Shown here: one piece after another, positions 61,579 through 64,000 of the stretch
Layout of the letters: every line of letters starts with the position of its first letter
How positions within the stretch are numbered: the first letter of the stretch is position 1
Source: Phycicoccus avicenniae_A
Lineage (GTDB): Bacteria; Actinomycetota; Actinomycetes; Actinomycetales; Dermatophilaceae
NCBI RefSeq assembly: GCF_050496545.1
Contig: NZ_JBNVZV010000020.1
Coordinates: 1 to 64,000, forward strand
Direction of reading: 5' to 3'
Length of the DNA stretch: 64,000 nucleotides
Made by a program: the position numbers and the translations under genes
The notes under the pieces: model-generated
Databases searched by the model: none
Told to the model about the DNA's origin: nothing
The model's input: only the letters and a program-made list of their open reading frames with translations

Positions 61579-63249
61579 ATGCTGACTCGTACCACGTCCC
61601 TGGCCGCCTCCGGCCTCGTCGCCGCGCTCGCCCTGACGGCCTGTGCCGGGAGCGCCGACAGCGGGTCGGGAGGTGCGGCCGGCAAGGGGATGATCGCCCA
61701 GCTGACCTTCCCCGCGGAGGTCACGGGTGCCGCCGGGGGGCTCGGCGACTTCAACCCCTACGCCACGCAGCCGCTCACCCGGTTCTGGGTCTACGAGCCG
61801 CTCATCATCAAGAACGGGCTGTCCTGCGAGGAGACCCCGTGGCTGGCGACCAAGGCCGAGTGGACCGACGAGAAGACGCTCGCCATCACCGTCCGTGACG
61901 GCGTGAAGTGGAGCGACGGCCAGCCGTTCACCGCGAAGGACGTGGCCTTCACCTTCAACCTCGGCAAGCAGTACCCGGGGCTGGACAAGGCCGGCGTCTG
62001 GAACGACACCTTCGGCTCGCCCGCGCAGTCGGTCACCGCCGAGGGCAACGTCGTCACGATGTCGTTCTCCGGCAACGCCGCCGCGAAGTACGACGAGATC
62101 ATCAAGCAGCCGATGCTGCCCGAGCACGTCTACTCGAAGGTCGGCGACCCGACGAAGTACGTCGACAAGAAGCCGGTCGGCACCGGTCCCTACCAGCTCG
62201 AGAGCTACAACGGCCGACGCCTGGTGCTCGAGCGGCGCGCGGACTACTGGCAGGCCGACAAGGTCAAGGTCCAGCGCATCGTCCAGGAGGGTCAGTACGA
62301 CGCCTCGCAGGCCGCGCTCAAGCTGCGCTCCGGGCAGCTCGACGCCTACTGGGGTGAGATCCCCAACCCCGAGAAGACGTTCGTCTCGGCCGACCCGAAG
62401 GTCAACCACTTCTACTTCGCCCCGAACGGCATGACCGTCCTCACCGGCAACCTGCGGCAGAAGCCGTTCGACGACCCGAAGTTCCGCGAGGCCGTGTCCT
62501 ACGCGATGGACAAGGAGGCGATGTCGACCAAGGCCACCTACGGGATCATGAAGCCCGCCAGCCAGACCGGTCTCAAGCTGCCCTCGATGCAGAAGCTGCT
62601 GCCGGACTCGTTCGCCAACGGCGACACCGTGATCCCCTACGACACGGCCAAGGCGAACCAGATGCTCGACGCCGCGGGCTACCGCAAGGGCGCGGATGGC
62701 AAGCGCACCAACCCCGACGGCTCGCCCCTCGCGGTGAACTTCTCGGTGCAGGCGGGCTTCATCGACTACCAGGCGATCGCCGACGTCATCGCCAAGGGAC
62801 TGAACGAGGTCGGCGTGCAGACCAAGGTCACAGCCTCGGCTCCCGACTCGGTCGACCAGCAGAAGAAGACCGGCGAGTACACCGCGATGCTCGAGTACCT
62901 CCACGGCGGGTGCGAGCTGGCCCGGAACATCGGGGCCAAGCTCTCCTCGAAGCAGTTCCCCACCGAGAAGGAGGTCCGGAGCAACGTGGGCCGGTTCTCC
63001 GACCCGCAGGTGGACGCCACGGTCGCCGCGCTGGAGAAGGCGACCGACCAGGCGCAGCAGAAGGCCGAGGTCGGCAAGCTCGTCGACGTGATGATGACGC
63101 AGTTCCCCGTCACGCCGCTGATCTACGCCCCGACCCGCATCCTCTACCGCACGGACAAGGCCGTCGGCTGGCCGAGCGAGGAGCAGCCCTACGCCAACCC
63201 CTCCGACGACCGCCTGCTCGTGCTGACGCGGCTGGCGCCGGCGAAGTGA
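61579..63249 (+). CDS. ABC transporter family-5 substrate-binding lipoprotein
   Basis: A 556-residue extracellular solute-binding protein of family 5 (DppA/OppA fold, used for peptides and also for oligosaccharides such as cellobiose). The lipobox is LALTACA (Cys about residue 22). Typical blocks are WTDEKTLAITVRDGVKWSDG, QPFTAKDVAFTF and GTGPYQLESYNGRRLVLERR. Divergence from the glycoside hydrolase/phosphorylase operon suggests a beta-oligosaccharide ligand. The following gene encodes its permease. Confidence 0.88.
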   Translation: MLTRTTSLAASGLVAALALTACAGSADSGSGGAAGKGMIAQLTFPAEVTGAAGGLGDFNPYATQPLTRFWVYEPLIIKNGLSCEETPWLATKAEWTDEKTLAITVRDGVKWSDGQPFTAKDVAFTFNLGKQYPGLDKAGVWNDTFGSPAQSVTAEGNVVTMSFSGNAAAKYDEIIKQPMLPEHVYSKVGDPTKYVDKKPVGTGPYQLESYNGRRLVLERRADYWQADKVKVQRIVQEGQYDASQAALKLRSGQLDAYWGEIPNPEKTFVSADPKVNHFYFAPNGMTVLTGNLRQKPFDDPKFREAVSYAMDKEAMSTKATYGIMKPASQTGLKLPSMQKLLPDSFANGDTVIPYDTAKANQMLDAAGYRKGADGKRTNPDGSPLAVNFSVQAGFIDYQAIADVIAKGLNEVGVQTKVTASAPDSVDQQKKTGEYTAMLEYLHGGCELARNIGAKLSSKQFPTEKEVRSNVGRFSDPQVDATVAALEKATDQAQQKAEVGKLVDVMMTQFPVTPLIYAPTRILYRTDKAVGWPSEEQPYANPSDDRLLVLTRLAPAK

Positions 63250-63277
63250 GCGCCGGCCCCGCGGCCGGAGGTGCGTC

Positions 63278-64000
63278 GTGAGGTACTTCGCCCGCAAGGT
63301 CGCGTTCTTCCTCGGCACGCTCTGGGCGGTCGTCACGCTGAACTTCCTCATCCCGCGGCTCCAGCCGGGCGACCCGGCGGAGATCATGGTCAAGCGCCTC
63401 GCGGGCAAGGACAGCCAGCTCGACCCCGCGCAGGTGCAGGCGATGCGGGCGATGCTCGGCACGCCCGACGGGTCGCTGTGGCAGCAGTACACCGACTACC
63501 TCGGTGAGCTCGTGCACGGGAACTTCGGTCTCTCGTACACCTACTTCCCCTACCCGGTGACCGAGGTCATCGGCCAGGCGATCTGGTGGACGGTCGTCCT
63601 CGTCGTCGTCACGCAGGTGCTGTCCTTCGGCATCGGCACGGTCTTCGGGGCCTACGCGGCGTGGCGGCGCAACACCCGCTTCGACTCGGTCGTCACGCTC
63701 GGGTCGACCTTCCTCGGCACGCTGCAGCCGTTCTGGATCGCGCTGCTGCTCATCTACTTCTTCGGCTACACGCTGGGCTGGTTCCCGACGTCGGGCGGCT
63801 ACGAGGCCGCGACGCCCGGCTTCAACGGACCCTTCATCCAGGAGGCGGTGAGCCACTCGTTCCTGCCGGCGCTCGCGCTGCTCGTCGTCACGCCGATCGG
63901 CTGGGTGCTGGGCATGCGCAACACGATGATCATGAACCTCGGTGAGGACTACATCCGCCTCGCCCGCGCCAAGGGGCTGCCCGACCGGCGCATCGCCCTG
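63278..64000 (+). CDS. ABC transporter permease, DppB type, truncated by window end
   Basis: N-terminal 241 residues of a DppB/OppB-like permease. Helix 1 is RYFARKVAFFLGTLWAVVTLNFLIP, followed by the typical periplasmic RLQPGDPA segment. The EAA-type loop begins near LGEDYIRLARAKGLPDRRI at the window end, so little remains to be read. The GTG at 63278 has GGAGGT about 5 nt upstream. It is 28 bp after the binding-protein gene. Rest of the operon lies beyond the window. Confidence 0.9.
   Translation, partial: MRYFARKVAFFLGTLWAVVTLNFLIPRLQPGDPAEIMVKRLAGKDSQLDPAQVQAMRAMLGTPDGSLWQQYTDYLGELVHGNFGLSYTYFPYPVTEVIGQAIWWTVVLVVVTQVLSFGIGTVFGAYAAWRRNTRFDSVVTLGSTFLGTLQPFWIALLLIYFFGYTLGWFPTSGGYEAATPGFNGPFIQEAVSHSFLPALALLVVTPIGWVLGMRNTMIMNLGEDYIRLARAKGLPDRRIAL

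Overview
The window is high-GC (about 70 %) DNA from an actinobacterium, with many GTG starts, AGGAG-type ribosome binding sites and 4-nt GTGA/ATGA gene overlaps. The gene set (DUF3516 Ski2-like helicase, GAF-ANTAR regulator, LAxTG surface protein, ROK and IclR sugar/aromatic regulators) fits Actinomycetota, perhaps Micrococcales such as Intrasporangiaceae; the family-level guess is weak. It looks like ordinary chromosome. I see no rRNA, tRNA, insertion sequence, phage or CRISPR array. The first 70 bases are a G-run/C-run that looks like an assembly edge, and the window ends inside a permease gene.

Layout. 1-1.25 kb: N-terminal part of a class III lanthipeptide synthetase. 1.4-2.8 kb: dicarboxylate symporter. 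3.0-5.7 kb: NrtR-type Nudix regulator divergent from an SPFH protein and a NAD-kinase-like protein, with two matching operators between them. 5.8-16 kb: housekeeping and hypothetical genes (helicase, Nei glycosylase, ABC-F, small DUF proteins, an Asp-box propeller). 15.9-21.4 kb: XRE/MmyB-type regulator divergent from a redox operon (alcohol dehydrogenase, MFS pump, flavodoxin lipoprotein, aldo-keto reductase, cupin); a paralogous dehydrogenase lies at 12.9 kb. 21.5-25 kb: acyl-CoA dehydrogenase, aldo-keto reductase, small proteins, a compact rRNA-methylase-like protein. 25.2-28.5 kb: large secreted nuclease behind a PHO-box-like repeat. 28.6-35.4 kb: an aromatic/organic-acid cluster (MDR reductase, LigA, LigB, citryl-CoA lyase-like, CaiB-type CoA transferase) divergent from an amidohydrolase and a PcaR-like IclR regulator. 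35.5-37 kb: DEAD-box RNA helicase. 37.2-44.5 kb: sugar uptake locus (ROK kinase, ROK repressor, ABC transporter, nearby short NagA), probably for an amino sugar. 44.5-53.2 kb: LON-domain protein, MazG-like enzyme, dienelactone hydrolase-like protein, two secreted proteins (one chaplin-like with an LAQTG sorting signal), HprK-like/PqqD-like fusion, fructosamine kinase, GAF-ANTAR, App1. 53.4-64 kb: beta-glycan locus (GH35, GH3, a very large GH94-type phosphorylase) divergent from a family-5 solute-binding protein and permease.

A striking non-coding feature is a set of 45-80 bp palindromic elements of at least five sequence families. Several families recur, and most copies sit exactly between convergent genes, where they probably serve as bidirectional terminators. 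One family-B copy lies inside the coding sequence of the DUF3516 helicase, in a low-complexity linker. Paired palindromic operators lie upstream of the lanthipeptide synthetase, the NrtR operon and the IclR cluster.
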